Source: Hymenobacter canadensis (GTDB lineage Bacteria > Bacteroidota > Bacteroidia > Cytophagales > Hymenobacteraceae). Taken from it: a stretch of 64,000 nucleotides of DNA. The stretch lies in the NCBI RefSeq assembly GCF_027359925.1, contig NZ_CP114767.1, forward strand, positions 1,178,001-1,242,000, read 5' to 3'. The notes below the pieces were generated by a model, which saw only the letters and a list, made by a program, of their open reading frames with translations, was not told where the DNA came from and made no database searches. Both the position numbers and the translations under genes were made by a program. Positions 26,488 to 35,331 of the stretch are shown here, one piece after another. Position 1 is the first letter of the stretch. Every line of letters starts with the position of its first letter.

Positions 26488-27185
26488 TGGCTGGCATTCA
26501 CCTGCACCGCCGCACACTAAGCCGGATGGCTACGTTCGCCATACCGCAGGCGGGCAATCTGTTTGGACGCTATAGTTCCGAGCCAACGTACCTGAAAGAG
26601 GACAGTGGCCAAGTCGTGGAGTGGCTGGATGAAACTTCGCGTGGCATTGCCCTGCGTCCGAACGGCCCTACGCCAACGGTGGAAACCGTTGGTGGCTTAC
26701 GCTACCTTACTATGCCGGCTAGCAATGGCGGGTTCATCAGCTCCTATGATTCGTTTCCCAATGGTAGCAGTTACACATTTCTGGTCCGCATCCGGCAGCC
26801 GGAGCTGCAGGACAACGCCTGTATTTTCGGCACCCCCGGCGGCCACGCCCTGATTGCCCGCAACGGAGGTACGGAGCTGGCGGTGTACGCCAACACATAT
26901 GCGGTGCAGGCCGCTCATAACGTGCCCGCCGGCCAGTTCTACAACGTGGTCATGGACTACGATGCGGCCACGAACCTGACGCGCCTGTGGGTGAACAACG
27001 TGATGCTCGGGCAGGGGCAGGGCAATGGGCCGAACATGGGCGAGTATGCCATCCTGTTCCTGAATACCTACAGCTACGGCAGTTTCGCTGCCCGCAGCCT
27101 GCAGTATGGCGAAGTGGTGCTCTACAATACCATTCTCTCCGACAGTTCCCGTGCCGCCTGGCACGCCTACCTGCTCACTCGTTAA
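26487..27185 (+). CDS. Concanavalin/LamG-like protein, tail-associated
   Basis: A 232-residue protein starts by TAATG overlap with the fibre gene. It has the beta-sandwich pattern of LamG-like lectins (SYTFLVRIRQPELQDN, GQFYNVVMDYDAATNLTRLW, QYGEVVLYNTILSDSSRAAW). It probably binds cell-surface glycans as part of the tail tip, next to the fibre. The substrate is unknown. Confidence 0.7.
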   Translation: MAGIHLHRRTLSRMATFAIPQAGNLFGRYSSEPTYLKEDSGQVVEWLDETSRGIALRPNGPTPTVETVGGLRYLTMPASNGGFISSYDSFPNGSSYTFLVRIRQPELQDNACIFGTPGGHALIARNGGTELAVYANTYAVQAAHNVPAGQFYNVVMDYDAATNLTRLWVNNVMLGQGQGNGPNMGEYAILFLNTYSYGSFAARSLQYGEVVLYNTILSDSSRAAWHAYLLTR

Positions 27186-27194
27186 CTTCTTTCT

Positions 27195-27653
27195 ATGCCC
27201 TTAGTAACGCCCCTGCGGCAGTGCATCGACCTGCCCGTTTCCGACCGTGTTTTTGACAATACCCGCGTGCGCCAGAAAGCGCGCTTTCTCTCCTTGCGTC
27301 ACGAGCAGCAGCCTGATGGCCAGTGCAGCGCCTACATTACGGTGGTGGTGCATCTGTACGCGGCAGCGGATGACGGCTATGGCCCGGCTATTGATGGACC
27401 GGGTTTTACTTCCTACTCCGTAGTCCTCGTGGCCGACAACAATACCATCGTCGAAGCGTCTACCGGCAACATCCTGCGCATCCGGGCGGGCGAGAGCAAC
27501 GCCGAGTGGGCAGCAGCAGCCGAAGCCTATGAGCAGGCCGTGATGCTACAAGGCGACTTTTTTGAGTTGTTGCGCCGCTACTCGCCCATCGACATCGAGG
27601 AAATGATTGTGGGCCACATTCAGGCCGCCGATGCTATGAGCCGTTTCGTCTGA
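27195..27653 (+). CDS. Unknown protein downstream of tail fibre
   Basis: This 152-residue protein (MPLVTPLRQCIDLPVSDRVF) has an N-terminal beta-rich half (CSAYITVVVHLYAAADDGYG) and a helical C-terminus. It is probably a fibre-associated or chaperone protein by position. A 30-residue ORF is coupled to its stop at 27653. Confidence 0.6.
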   Translation: MPLVTPLRQCIDLPVSDRVFDNTRVRQKARFLSLRHEQQPDGQCSAYITVVVHLYAAADDGYGPAIDGPGFTSYSVVLVADNNTIVEASTGNILRIRAGESNAEWAAAAEAYEQAVMLQGDFFELLRRYSPIDIEEMIVGHIQAADAMSRFV

Positions 27654-27745
27654 TGCTGGAGCTACCTGATTGGTTCGTGCCCGCGCTGGCCTTGCTGCTG
27701 CTGGCCGGTATAATCAGCGCTGTGTGGCGCGGCTACCGCACCTGA
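27653..27745 (+). CDS. 30-residue single-helix membrane peptide
   Basis: This ORF is too short for ordinary gene finding. It starts by TGATG overlap with the preceding gene. It encodes one hydrophobic segment (WFVPALALLLLAGIISAVW) with basic residues at the end (RGYRT). A terminator follows 7 bases later, which supports its being the last gene of this unit. Its role is unknown; a small holin-like or antiholin peptide is possible. Confidence 0.5.
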   Translation: MLELPDWFVPALALLLLAGIISAVWRGYRT

Positions 27746-27751
27746 CCCATT

Positions 27752-27783
27752 AGTCCCTGGCCTATCTGGTCGGGGGCTTTTTT
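27752..27783 (+). terminator. Terminator between fibre and capsid units
   Basis: AGTCCCTGGCC pairs with GGTCGGGGGCT (11 bp including G-T wobbles, 5-nt loop) and is followed by six T residues. It lies three bases before promoter motif copy 2. Confidence 0.75.
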
Positions 27784-27785
27784 AT

Positions 27786-27820
27786 GTCCTTTTTGCCCGG
27801 CTCGGGTGCTGGCAGCTTTG
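27786..27820 (+). promoter_or_regulatory. Phage promoter motif, copy 2
   Basis: GTCCTTTTTG begins at 27786 and CAGCTTTG ends at 27820, a span of 35 bases. It lies 21 bases before the ATG at 27842 and just after a terminator. Confidence 0.75.
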
Positions 27821-27841
27821 CATCACTTCAACCCTGAATCG

Positions 27842-28780
27842 ATGCTTGGCTTAGTCTCCCGTTTATCTGCTTCTCCCTGGCTTATCTCGCGGGAACACCT
27901 GCACTCCTATATGCCGGTGCTGGCCTCGCTGCTCATGGGCACCGCCTCGCTGCAGGGCGGCCAGGATCTGGCCGAGCTACGGGCCGCAGCTGCTCCGGCA
28001 GACTTCGCCGTGCGCGTGGCCGGCAAGGGTGTCATTGCCTACGGCGCTTGGTCCCAGGCTGGTGCCAGTGCCACCGGTGGTGCCACGGATGGCATCCTGG
28101 TGCGGGTGATGGGCGTGAGTGGCCCACTGATGAAAGCCGACCAGGAGTGCGGCCCGCGGGGCCTTATGTCGCTGGCAGCCGACCTGCAGCGTACGGCCAA
28201 GGACACGGACATCAGCTCGGTGCTGCTGCGCGTGGACTCGCCCGGCGGGCAGGTGTTTGGCACCCAGAGCGTGGTGGACGGCATCAAGGCCTGCCAGGCG
28301 GCCGGCAAACCCGTTGTGGCCCTGTGCGAGGATGGGCTTATGTGCTCGGCGGCCTACTGGATAGCCTCGGCGGCCGACACCATCATTGCCACCCACGAGA
28401 CGTGCACCGTTGGCTCCATCGGCGTGATGGCCAGCTGGATGGACGTGCAGCCGGCGCTCGAGAAGATGGGCGTGGCCTTCCACGAGGTGTACGCCGAGCA
28501 GAGCAGCCAGAAGAACGCCGACTTCGCCGCGGCCGCCAAGGGCGACTACAAAGCCGTGCAGGCCAATCTGACGGCCATTGCCGGCGGCTTCCTGGGCGCC
28601 GTGCGCGCCAACCGGGCCGGCCGCCTCAACGAGAAGCTCTTCGTCAAGTCCGGCTACGCGGCCGGCAAGGCCGGCTTTGCCAGCGAGGCTGGCGAAATCG
28701 GCCTAATCGACGCGCTGGGCTCGCTGCCCGATGCGCTGGGCGAATGCGTGCGCCTGGTGCAGGCCAGTCGCTCCCTCTAA
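27842..28780 (+). CDS. Prohead protease, S49 family
   Basis: A 312-residue protein from the ATG at 27842 shows the SppA/S49 core: LRVDSPGGQVFG (residues 130-141), the nucleophile Ser169 in MCSAAYWIAS, and TCTVGSIGVMA. It would cut scaffold and capsid N-termini during head maturation in the cytoplasm, or act as a head-assembly protease. The gene is followed by scaffold and capsid genes in the normal assembly order. Confidence 0.88.
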   Translation: MLGLVSRLSASPWLISREHLHSYMPVLASLLMGTASLQGGQDLAELRAAAAPADFAVRVAGKGVIAYGAWSQAGASATGGATDGILVRVMGVSGPLMKADQECGPRGLMSLAADLQRTAKDTDISSVLLRVDSPGGQVFGTQSVVDGIKACQAAGKPVVALCEDGLMCSAAYWIASAADTIIATHETCTVGSIGVMASWMDVQPALEKMGVAFHEVYAEQSSQKNADFAAAAKGDYKAVQANLTAIAGGFLGAVRANRAGRLNEKLFVKSGYAAGKAGFASEAGEIGLIDALGSLPDALGECVRLVQASRSL

Positions 28781-28829
28781 GCAGCACCCTCTACTTCAAC
28801 GACCACTTTTTTACTTCACTTGACTACCC

Positions 28830-29255
28830 ATGGGACTCCAACTTTTCGGCAAATCTGCCGCTACCACGCTTGTTCTCGGCGCCTCCATGCTGGCGCTGGT
28901 GGGCACTGAATCCGCTACGGCCGAGCAGGTCGACGCGGCCAACCAGGAACTTGATGCCGCCGGCATCAAAGGCGCCCAGCTCGTGCCGGGCGCCGCACTC
29001 GAGGAGCTGACCGCCAAAGCCGGCCGCGTCGAGGCGGCCGAGAAGGCGCAGGCCGAGGCGGAGAAGAAGGCCGCCGACCTGCAAGAGGCCAACACCAAGC
29101 TTACCGAGCAGGTGACTGCCCTGGGCAAGAAGCCCGGTGCCGACGCCACGACGCCCGTGCGCAAGGACGGCGCGGCCGACCTGCAGGAGGAGCCTACCTC
29201 CGAGTCGGAGGCCCAGCAGCTGGTCGAGAAGCTCCACGCCGAGATGCTCGGTTAG
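28830..29255 (+). CDS. Probable scaffold protein
   Basis: This 141-residue protein has a hydrophobic N-terminus (TLVLGASMLALVGTESA) and a long coiled coil in the middle (EAAEKAQAEAEKKAADLQE). It is located between the protease and the capsid, the normal place of a scaffold. The first segment may be a signal-like region or a strand; assignment depends on position. Confidence 0.55.
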   Translation: MGLQLFGKSAATTLVLGASMLALVGTESATAEQVDAANQELDAAGIKGAQLVPGAALEELTAKAGRVEAAEKAQAEAEKKAADLQEANTKLTEQVTALGKKPGADATTPVRKDGAADLQEEPTSESEAQQLVEKLHAEMLG

Positions 29256-29305
29256 GGCCATACCAGCCTCCAAACCTGATTTTTCATCTTTTTTAAGCCC
29301 CATCC

Positions 29306-30265
29306 ATGGCTTTAGCAATTACCGCCGTAGTGGCCCAGTTCGGCGCCTACTACCTCAACCAGGGCCAGAACCTGCAGCGCCTCTACTCGCTGCTGCGCTC
29401 GCCGACCACCACGGAGAGCATGTTCACGCCCATCAACACCGACGACACGATGTGGCGGGCGGCCAAGACCATCTTCAGCCGCGTGGTGCAGCCCTTCCAG
29501 AAGGCCTTTACCCCGCTTGCCGGCGTGGAGTTCCAGCCGGTGGAAATCCGCCAGTTCCGCCTCAAGGTGGACGCTCAGGAGTACCCCGACGAGCTGGAGG
29601 ACACCTGGCTGGCGTTCATGGACGGCCCGGAAATCGACCGCAAGGCCTGGCCCTTCGTGCGCTGGTACGTGGAAGTGTACCTGATTCCGCAGATCAAGCA
29701 GGACATCGAGTTCAACGAGATTTTCCAGGGCGTCTACCAGGCCCCGGTGGCCGGCACGCCGGGCGCGGCCGGCACGTCCATCAACGGGCTGAAGATGATC
29801 ATCAACGGCCACGTGGCGGCCGGGCGCACCACGCCCATCGTGACGGGGGCCCTGGAGCTGACCAATCCCGAGGCCCTGGTCGAGCAGTTCGAGGCCTTCG
29901 CCGATGGCATCCACAAGGACTATTGGGAGATTCCCATGATCCTGGGCTGCTCGCCGACGGTGGCGCGCCAGTTCCTGCGGGGCCAGGAGCGCAAGTACGG
30001 CAAGAACACCGGCGGCGGGGCGCTGGACCTGACCATCAACAAAACCAACATCAAGCTGCAGGGCCTGCCCTCGCACCGCAGCACCGAGAAGATCTGGTGC
30101 ACGCCGGTGGGCAACGCCATCATGCTGCGCCGCAAGGTCAAAAACCAGTCGGCCGTGCAGGTGGAAAACGTGGACCGTCTGCTCAAGTTCTTCACCGACT
30201 TCAGCATGGGCGTGGGCTTCATCCTGCCCGAAATCCTGTTCACCAACGACCAGGAGCTGGCGTAA
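29306..30265 (+). CDS. Major capsid protein
   Basis: A 319-residue protein (MALAITAVVAQFGAYYLNQG). It follows protease and scaffold and has the length of an HK97-fold capsid protein. The P-loop-like region FTPLAGVEFQPVEIRQFRLK and the A-domain-like segment (ALDLTINKTNIKLQGLPS, VGNAIMLRRKVKNQ) fit capsid proteins of Bacteroidota phages. No catalytic motif is present. It would form the icosahedral head. Confidence 0.8.
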   Translation: MALAITAVVAQFGAYYLNQGQNLQRLYSLLRSPTTTESMFTPINTDDTMWRAAKTIFSRVVQPFQKAFTPLAGVEFQPVEIRQFRLKVDAQEYPDELEDTWLAFMDGPEIDRKAWPFVRWYVEVYLIPQIKQDIEFNEIFQGVYQAPVAGTPGAAGTSINGLKMIINGHVAAGRTTPIVTGALELTNPEALVEQFEAFADGIHKDYWEIPMILGCSPTVARQFLRGQERKYGKNTGGGALDLTINKTNIKLQGLPSHRSTEKIWCTPVGNAIMLRRKVKNQSAVQVENVDRLLKFFTDFSMGVGFILPEILFTNDQELA

Positions 30266-30352
30266 GGCCCGCCGGTAGCAGCCGGCTCCCAGGTGGGGGC
30301 CGGCACTTACCGGAGTATTTTTTCACACAACTGATTTTACGCTTTCCTCATC

Positions 30353-30679
30353 ATGGCTGAAGCCAAAGACAAAGAAGAAACCCGTCAGCCCACCATCGAG
30401 TCGCTGACGGCCGACAACGTGCGCCTGCAGGGCGAGTTGGAGCTGGCCCAGAGCATCATCGCCGGCCAGGCTGAGCAGCTGGCCAACAGCGAAACGGCCC
30501 AGCAGCAGGGTAACGTCATTGTCGTGAGCTACGACAAGCAGCAGTACCGCGTGCTGGGCCGCAAGTTCTCCATCAAGGGTGAGGAAATCACGGCCGAGGC
30601 GCTGGGTAAAAACAAGGCGGCCCTCAAGCACCTGGTCGAGTCCAAGAGCGGGCTGCTTGTGCCCATCGGCAAGGCCTAG
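30353..30679 (+). CDS. Small coiled-coil head protein
   Basis: This 108-residue protein has an N-terminal acidic coiled coil (TRQPTIESLTADNVRLQGEL) and a C-terminal beta segment (NVIVVSYDKQQYRVLGRKFS). It lies between capsid and a tail-tube-like gene, so it may be a head-decoration or joining protein. Confidence 0.55.
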   Translation: MAEAKDKEETRQPTIESLTADNVRLQGELELAQSIIAGQAEQLANSETAQQQGNVIVVSYDKQQYRVLGRKFSIKGEEITAEALGKNKAALKHLVESKSGLLVPIGKA

Positions 30680-30728
30680 GGCCGGCCCGCATTCCTTCAT
30701 TTCTCACCTAGAGTTAACGACTAGCCCC

Positions 30729-31274
30729 ATGGACTTATCGAATTTGAGCCACCTCGGCGGCCTGGAAGGGGCCGACAACACGCCAGGCCTGCTGGGCTAC
30801 GTGCTGTGGGCCCCGACCAGCTGGTTTGCCACCATTGCCAAGGCCCCGGCCTACGTGGGCACGGCCCCGGCCGGCACGTCGGCCATCATCGCCACGGACC
30901 ACGCCTTCCTGCAAGGCAAGGGCTTTCTGCGCATCTACATCACGCTCGACTCCAACGAGCTGAAGGCCGAGGTAGTCGGCGAGCGGGACGGCCGTGGCCA
31001 GAAAATCACGTTCGAGGGCTTCCACCCCGGCAACAAGGCCTCGTCCATCGAAACGTTCAACATCATGAAAAACACGGACGGCATCCTGCTCGTGCCGGAC
31101 GCTGATGGCACTTACCTGCAGGTGGGAGCTGAGGGCCTGCCGGTGGAGCTTTCGCCCAGCTACGGCTCGGGTAAGCTCTCCGGCGGCCGGCGCGGCACCA
31201 CGCTCAAGGGCGAGTGCTACGCCAAGGCCGTGCAGATCTACGCCGGCGACGTCATCGAGAAGCCTGCCGCCTAA
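30729..31274 (+). CDS. Probable tail-tube-like protein (second copy)
   Basis: A 181-residue protein from the ATG at 30729. It shares the order of elements with the protein at 23969: a beta-rich start, an RDGRGQKITFEGFHPGN segment, DADGTYLQVGAEGLP, and a G-rich end. Its length and its position after the capsid fit a tail tube. Identification rests on pattern resemblance, not a database hit. Confidence 0.5.
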   Translation: MDLSNLSHLGGLEGADNTPGLLGYVLWAPTSWFATIAKAPAYVGTAPAGTSAIIATDHAFLQGKGFLRIYITLDSNELKAEVVGERDGRGQKITFEGFHPGNKASSIETFNIMKNTDGILLVPDADGTYLQVGAEGLPVELSPSYGSGKLSGGRRGTTLKGECYAKAVQIYAGDVIEKPAA

Positions 31275-31277
31275 GCA

Positions 31278-31508
31278 ATGGAGAAGCAATCCTTGCCCCA
31301 GCTACTGCCGGAAGTCGCGGAGAAGTACACAGCCACCATAACGCCCTGTGTTATCGAGATCCAGCGGCTACGGCGCAAAATCGACCTTCGCCGGCTCACG
31401 CTGGCGGAGGCCGATGAGCTGGTCAAGGATCCGCTCTTCCCTTACCTGGTAGCCAGAAAAGCCCGGAAGAGCCGGCCGCCAGCAGGGAAACAGAAAACCG
31501 GTATGTGA
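31278..31508 (+). CDS. Small basic protein
   Basis: The 76-residue product (MEKQSLPQLLPEVAEKYTAT) has a helical centre with IEIQRLRRKIDLRRLTLAEADEL split over two helices and a Lys/Arg-rich tail. It ends the capsid unit. Its function is unknown; tail-chaperone-like proteins can be this size. Confidence 0.5.
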   Translation: MEKQSLPQLLPEVAEKYTATITPCVIEIQRLRRKIDLRRLTLAEADELVKDPLFPYLVARKARKSRPPAGKQKTGM

Positions 31509-31533
31509 GAGAAACGGTGCGTGAGCGGGAAAG

Positions 31534-31561
31534 GCCTCAGCCAATGGCTGGGGCTTTTTTG
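31534..31561 (+). terminator. Terminator of the capsid unit
   Basis: GCCTCAGCC pairs with GGCTGGGGC (one T-G pair, 3-nt AAT loop) followed by six T residues. Confidence 0.8.
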
Positions 31562-31920
31562 CGTTTCCGGCCACTCCAGCACGTGCAATAGGCTCCGACT
31601 GGAGAGTCGGAGCCTAGGCGTTGGTTGTGGGGAAGGGAGCGGGGGGACTGAAAAGGTATTTAGGGGGAATTAGGCCGCGGACGGCGTCGTAACGGGGGGA
31701 GACTGTACGCCACCGAGTAGCAGTAAGGCAACGAAAGGCAGCAGCGGAGAAGAAGAGGTGCTCATGAGAAGCGAATGCGGAAGCAGTAGTAGAATGGGAG
31801 CAAGTTAGGTCCCTAATCGACTCTCATTCAAGGACAATGCCCCTGAAAATGTGACATCCATTTTTCAAGTATTTAACAGTAGATTTCGGGGGTTGGTAAA
31901 AGAGGGGAAGCCGTTTTTAC
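31562..31920. other. 359-base gap before terminase unit, one tiny leftward ORF
   Basis: A leftward ORF (31670-31765, 31 residues, MSTSSSPLLPFVALLLLGGV) could encode a signal-peptide-like segment, but there is no support beyond its length and hydrophobicity. The rest contains only GA-rich tracts. The gap ends at promoter motif copy 3. Confidence 0.35.
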
Positions 31921-31955
31921 GTCCTTTTTGCCCGAAGCAGGCCGCGGCAGTTTTG
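31921..31955 (+). promoter_or_regulatory. Phage promoter motif, copy 3
   Basis: GTCCTTTTTG begins at 31921 and CAGTTTTG ends at 31955 (35 bases). The ATG at 31960 starts exactly five bases later, which predicts a leaderless mRNA. Confidence 0.8.
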
Positions 31956-31959
31956 CGGC

Positions 31960-32580
31960 ATGCACCTCTCTGAACTCACCCACTGGCTGGCTGCGCCGGC
32001 CGATTTTGCCCAAGGCGCAGCCCTGTACGCGCAGCTGGGCCATAGCCCGGTGTACCGGCAGCTTTTTGCCCTGGGCGAGACCAGTTACAGCCGCCAGCTA
32101 CTGGAGCGCGAACTGCAGGCGCTGGCCAGCGACCCGGCACCGGTGACAATTGCCCCACCGCCGGCTGCTGCCACTTTGCCGCCCACCCAGGCCCATACTG
32201 ACGCGCCTGAGTTGCTGCCGTTGCGGGCCCGTTTACGAGGCCTGCGTGACGAGCGCAGCCAGCTGCACGCCCAGCTCACGGCCCCGCGCCTGAGCGAGAA
32301 GGACCGCGGCAGGTTTGCGCTCCGGATCCTGGTCCTTGGCGACCAGGTGCAGCAACTTCTGCAGCTGGAGGAGCACGTGCTGCGTCAAGGGGCGCTGCCG
32401 CCCGGCCCGGTAGTCCTGGCCGATATCGACGACCAGGGTGAGCTGCGCCGCCGGCTCGACAACCTGGTCGCCACCCGCTCCAAAGTGCGCAAAAATGCCA
32501 GGCGCGCCGCGGAGCTGCCGGCCCTGGAGGCTGACATCACCCTGATTCGATTGAAACTAACCCCTACCACACGTGTCTGA
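31960..32580 (+). CDS. Unknown helical protein at head of terminase unit
   Basis: A 206-residue protein (MHLSELTHWLAAPADFAQGA). It has a helical N-terminus, a Pro/Ala linker near residues 65-85 and a second helical domain rich in Leu/Arg (RGLRDERSQLHAQLTAPRLS). It is coupled to the terminase small subunit by an 8-base overlap. The function is unknown. Confidence 0.6.
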   Translation: MHLSELTHWLAAPADFAQGAALYAQLGHSPVYRQLFALGETSYSRQLLERELQALASDPAPVTIAPPPAAATLPPTQAHTDAPELLPLRARLRGLRDERSQLHAQLTAPRLSEKDRGRFALRILVLGDQVQQLLQLEEHVLRQGALPPGPVVLADIDDQGELRRRLDNLVATRSKVRKNARRAAELPALEADITLIRLKLTPTTRV

Positions 32581-33256
32581 ACAACTTCTTATGCCGGCGT
32601 CGGCCCAGCCTAAGCTGCCCAGCTCGACGGCCGTCGAGCGCATCTACGCCGCCAGCATCGAGGAGGCCGACGGTACCGGCCCCGGGCTCAACGGCCTGTC
32701 GCCGGCCGACAAGCTCCTGAATCAGCAGATGGAGGCCGCTTACGCGCTGCTGCTCAATTACCACACCTTCGAGCAGGCCTGGCCACTGCTCCAGAAGCAG
32801 TTCGGCATCAGCCGCGCCACGTGCTACCGGCGTTTAGCCGATGCCCAGAACCTGATGGGCGATTTGAAGAAGGTCAAAAAGCAGGGTGCCCGGGCCATGC
32901 TCATCACCCACACGCAGATGATGCTCCAGCTCTGCCTCACCCAGCGCCCGCCCGACGTGCGCGGGGCGCTGGCCGCGGGCAAGTTCTTGGCCGTGCTGCA
33001 GGGCCTGAACCGAGCCGATACGGCCGAGGATGCCAACAGCGGGGGCGGGGCGACCAACTACGTCATCAACGTGAGCTACCAGGGTGCCCGCGGCCCCAAG
33101 AGCCGCAGCATCGACATCACCAAGCTCGACGACGTGTCGGATGCCGATTACGAGCTGCTGCAGGGGGCCGTGAGTGAAAACGTGTTTAGCGTGGAGGCCA
33201 TGGAGGTCATGCTGGCCGAAACCAGGGGCGAGGAGGCGCCGGGCCATGGTAGTTGA
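32573..33256 (+). CDS. Terminase small subunit, probable
   Basis: A 227-residue protein that starts at GTG 32573 (an ATG at 32591 is an alternative). Residues about 60-95 look like a helix-turn-helix (FEQAWPLLQKQFGISRATCY), which would bind packaging sites on phage DNA. It overlaps the large subunit gene (start 33246) in the classical order. The remaining part includes a helical oligomerisation region and a C-terminal tail (ELLQGAVSENVFSVEAMEVM). Confidence 0.7.
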   Translation: MSEQLLMPASAQPKLPSSTAVERIYAASIEEADGTGPGLNGLSPADKLLNQQMEAAYALLLNYHTFEQAWPLLQKQFGISRATCYRRLADAQNLMGDLKKVKKQGARAMLITHTQMMLQLCLTQRPPDVRGALAAGKFLAVLQGLNRADTAEDANSGGGATNYVINVSYQGARGPKSRSIDITKLDDVSDADYELLQGAVSENVFSVEAMEVMLAETRGEEAPGHGS

Positions 33257-34946
33257 TCAGGTCAAGCTGAAGTTCAACCAGCCGCAGCTGCGCTACATCA
33301 CGGCCCGCGGCAAGAAGGAGGGCGTCAGCCTCTGGGGCCGCGGCACGGGCAAATCGAGCATTATCGCCTGGGACATTCACGAAATCGTGCAGACCATGCC
33401 CCGCAGCTGCTGGGTGATCGTGGGCTCGACCTACAAGCAGGTGCTCTCGCGCACGCTGCCCAGCACCATTTCGTCACTGGAGCGGCTGGGCTACAAGCTC
33501 AACCGCGATTTTTACATCGGGCGCAAGCCGCCGCCGACGCTCAACTGGGACCGGCCCTACGAAGGCCCGCTGAGCTACGACCACTTCATCATCTTCCGCA
33601 ACGGAACCGGGTTTCATCTGGTCTCGCTCGATGCCGGCGGCTCCAGCAGCCGGGGCCTGAACGTGGACGGCTTTATCGGCGACGAGGCCCTCTTGTTCGA
33701 TAAAAACAAGCTCGACGCCGACCTGTCGGCCACCAACCGGGGCAACGGCCAGTATTTCGGCAAAAACCCGAAGCACCACGGCGTATTTCTGTTTTCGTCG
33801 ATGCCCTGGGGCGACCAGGGCCGCTGGCTGCTCGACAAGTCGAACTACTATGAAAACCACGGCGTGGACCTGGTGGAGCGGCAGAACGCGCTGATCGATG
33901 CCCAGGTACGCTTCCTGGACGCCGGCAGCGACGAGGAGCGGCTCAGTATCTGGCGCGAGCAGGTCGTGCCGCGCATGCGGGACGTGTCGTATTTCCCCTC
34001 GGCGGCCAAAAAGGGCACGTTCTACTCCGAGGCCAACGCCTTCGACAACATCCAGAACCTGGGCCTGCAGTACCTGCTGGATCAGCGCAAGTTTATGACC
34101 GACTTTACCTTCATGGTGGAGATGATGAACCGGCGCCCTACGACCGTAGAGGGCGGCTTCTACCCGCAGCTCAACCAGGCCGTGCACGTACAGGAGTGCG
34201 CCGACGACAGCTATATCCTGGGCCTGGAGTATGATCTGGGTAAGCTGAAGGCTGCTGGGGGAGCCACCTATGGCATAAGGGGAATGGAGAAGGACGAGTC
34301 CACGAGCCTGGGCGACAGCGACTGCCGCGCCCACAAGCCGCTGCGCGTGTCGGTGGACTGGGGGGCGCGCATCACGACGCTGGTCGTGGGCCAGCCCCAC
34401 CCGGACCAGCGCGAGTACCGCTTCCTCAAGGGCATGCACGTCAAGCACCCAGCCTTTATCGACGATCTGCTGGACGAGTTCTGCCGCTACTACCAGCCCC
34501 ACCTGCTGAAGGAAGTGGAGTTTCTCAGCGACGAGGAGTACGGCAACGCCCGGCGTCCAGATAGCGCCTACACGCTCAACGAGCAGTTCATGCGAGGCTT
34601 GCGGCAGCGGGGCTGGCGGGTGAGGCCCTACGGCCTGGGCCGCATCCCGGGCCACCCCACGCGCTACCAGCTGGCCCAGACGCTGCTCTCCGAGCGTGAC
34701 CCCCGGCTGTTGCGCCTGCGCTTCAACAAGGTCAACACCAAGGACGTGGTGCAGGCCATGCTGCTGGCCCCAGTGAGCCAGGACAGCAAGGGACGCATTG
34801 TCAAGGTCAAGAGCAGCGAGCGGAAGGAGAGCTTCCCGGCCCAGCATGCTACCCACTACACCGACAACGTGGACCTGCACATGCTTAGCTGCGGCACCGA
34901 CATCATCAACGCCGGCGTGGACTGGAGCAGGATGCTCGTGGTCTAA
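33246..34946 (+). CDS. Terminase large subunit
   Basis: This 566-residue protein from the ATG at 33246 has an ATPase domain with Walker A (GRGTGKSS, residues 31-38) and a Walker B-like VDGFIGDEAL. The C-terminal nuclease part starts with LRVSVDWGARITTLVVG, containing the metal-binding Asp of the RNase H-like fold. It would cut and pump DNA into the prohead with the portal. The long insertion between the domains (residues about 190-370) is typical of Bacteroidota phages. It ends with a terminator. Confidence 0.92.
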   Translation: MVVDQVKLKFNQPQLRYITARGKKEGVSLWGRGTGKSSIIAWDIHEIVQTMPRSCWVIVGSTYKQVLSRTLPSTISSLERLGYKLNRDFYIGRKPPPTLNWDRPYEGPLSYDHFIIFRNGTGFHLVSLDAGGSSSRGLNVDGFIGDEALLFDKNKLDADLSATNRGNGQYFGKNPKHHGVFLFSSMPWGDQGRWLLDKSNYYENHGVDLVERQNALIDAQVRFLDAGSDEERLSIWREQVVPRMRDVSYFPSAAKKGTFYSEANAFDNIQNLGLQYLLDQRKFMTDFTFMVEMMNRRPTTVEGGFYPQLNQAVHVQECADDSYILGLEYDLGKLKAAGGATYGIRGMEKDESTSLGDSDCRAHKPLRVSVDWGARITTLVVGQPHPDQREYRFLKGMHVKHPAFIDDLLDEFCRYYQPHLLKEVEFLSDEEYGNARRPDSAYTLNEQFMRGLRQRGWRVRPYGLGRIPGHPTRYQLAQTLLSERDPRLLRLRFNKVNTKDVVQAMLLAPVSQDSKGRIVKVKSSERKESFPAQHATHYTDNVDLHMLSCGTDIINAGVDWSRMLVV

Positions 34947-34970
34947 GCCTGGTACCTACTACCTCATGAT

Positions 34971-35002
34971 AAGCCCCCATGCCGCCTGCATGGGGGCTTT
35001 TT
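34971..35002 (+). terminator. Terminator of the terminase unit
   Basis: A 12-bp perfect stem (AAGCCCCCATGC at 34971-34982 with 34988-34999) has a 5-nt loop and a short T run. Confidence 0.85.
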
Positions 35003-35292
35003 GCTGGGCCTCGGGGTTGGCTTGCGCCAGGAACTGCCAACGCGTACTTCGGTGGGCTGATGCCCTCCGTGTCCTGTTTCGGCGTCCGTGTGAACCACCT
35101 GACCCCCACAGATATCCCCGAAGTCGCTCCTGGCAGCTGCCAAAACGCGACAGTGCAAGCCGGGGCATCGCGCTACACGAGTGAGACTGGAAAACGCCCG
35201 AAAGCCCCAAAAACGGCCTGGACGCGACGCTTTCGGGGGTGGCAGTGAGATTGGCTTTTTCGTTCGTTTCCGGTGCCTGGGGGCGGTTTCGT
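35003..35292. other. 290-base gap before portal unit, nothing recognised
   Basis: Short frames in all phases have no domain. Only scattered GC-rich sequence is present, and it ends directly at promoter motif copy 4. Confidence 0.5.
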
Positions 35293-35327
35293 GTCCTTTT
35301 TGCGGGGCGCGCCGGCCGGCAGTTTTG
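35293..35327 (+). promoter_or_regulatory. Phage promoter motif, copy 4
   Basis: GTCCTTTTTG begins at 35293 and CAGTTTTG ends at 35327 (35 bases). The ATG at 35332 starts exactly five bases later. Confidence 0.8.
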
Positions 35328-35331
35328 CGAC

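Noticed and set aside
28048..29010. A 320-codon frame in a second phase over the S49 protease gene
   Set aside because: It is an Arg/Gly-rich alternative frame of a gene with clear catalytic motifs in the other phase.
31670..31765. A 31-residue leftward hydrophobic ORF
   Set aside because: Only its hydrophobicity supports it; no promoter box, coupling or conservation evidence could be seen. It is mentioned in the gap entry only.
35070..35090. A seventh GTCC promoter motif (GTCCTGTTTCGG)
   Set aside because: There is no TTTG -7 box at the fixed distance and no gene start follows.
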